A stretch of DNA of 5,041 nt, taken from NCBI GenBank assembly GCA_017745135.1, contig JAGIAB010000252.1:1-5041 (forward strand), in the 5' to 3' direction. The translations under genes were made by a program, and so were the position numbers. Below the pieces are notes generated by a model. That model saw nothing but the letters and a program-made list of their open reading frames with translations. It did not search any database and was not told where the DNA came from. Positions 4,741 through 5,041 of the stretch are shown here, one piece after another (position 1 is the first letter of the stretch; each line of letters starts with the position of its first letter). The stretch comes from Flavisolibacter sp. GTDB lineage: Bacteria; Bacteroidota; Bacteroidia; Chitinophagales; Chitinophagaceae.

Positions 4741-4764
4741 TTAATAACTCCTTGAGATTATTAA
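4741..4764 (+). other. Leader hairpin 3
   Basis: TTAATAA (4741-4747) pairs with TTATTAA (4758-4764); CTC (4748-4750) with GAG (4754-4756) extends it past a single bulged A. It ends about 22 nt before the 16S 5' end. The long-range stem that normally brackets 16S for RNase III needs the 3' flank, which is outside this window. Confidence 0.45.
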
Positions 4765-4786
4765 TAGTCAGTATCAAAACTCATTT

Positions 4787-5041
<255 letters not shown>

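Larger units (their letters stand above)
4125..4786 (+). other. Promoter and leader region of the rRNA operon (no protein gene)
   Basis: These 662 bp lie between truA and 16S rRNA and contain no credible coding frame. The first 400 bp are strongly AT-rich and hold four tandem TTTG/TAnnTTTG promoters, with an inverted repeat in each of the three spacers. The last 260 bp, after the fourth promoter, are a structured leader with boxA-like sites and hairpins. The individual elements are listed separately. Confidence 0.85.

Overview
The window comes from a Bacteroidota chromosome, probably the Chitinophagales/Sphingobacteriales side of the phylum. Three signs point there: the 5' end of a 16S rRNA gene with Bacteroidota-type sequence, repeated promoter elements of the phylum's TTTG / TAnnTTTG type, and AT-rich start regions with no Shine-Dalgarno sequences. 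The genus cannot be named from 255 nt of 16S.

Positions 1-161 hold the 5' end of an unrecognised gene on the minus strand. It is head-to-head with a small hotdog-fold acyl-CoA thioesterase gene (164-649, plus), and only 2 bp separate the two start codons. A 12-TM major facilitator transporter of the YbjJ/fucose-permease-like type follows (692-1846); a TAnnTTTG element ends 4 nt before its start codon. After a 149-bp gap with two more TAnnTTTG matches comes a two-gene unit. It contains an exported DUF4476-type protein (1996-3357) and, 2 nt later, truA, the tRNA pseudouridine synthase (3360-4124).

The rest (4125-5041) is the control region and start of a ribosomal RNA operon. Four promoters lie in tandem, with TAnnTTTG elements at 4169, 4284, 4398 and 4514. 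They are 115, 114 and 116 bp apart, close to 11 helical turns each. Each spacer between promoters also holds an inverted repeat. After the last promoter come a boxB/boxA-like antitermination signal, a compact three-stem RNA fold, a second boxA-like site and three hairpins, and then the 16S gene from about 4787.

The protein-coding genes look like ordinary chromosomal genes with no clear shared pathway. truA (tRNA modification) beside the rRNA operon is at least thematically linked. I see no mobile element, CRISPR array, tRNA or defence system. The strongest unusual signal is the evenly spaced four-promoter array.
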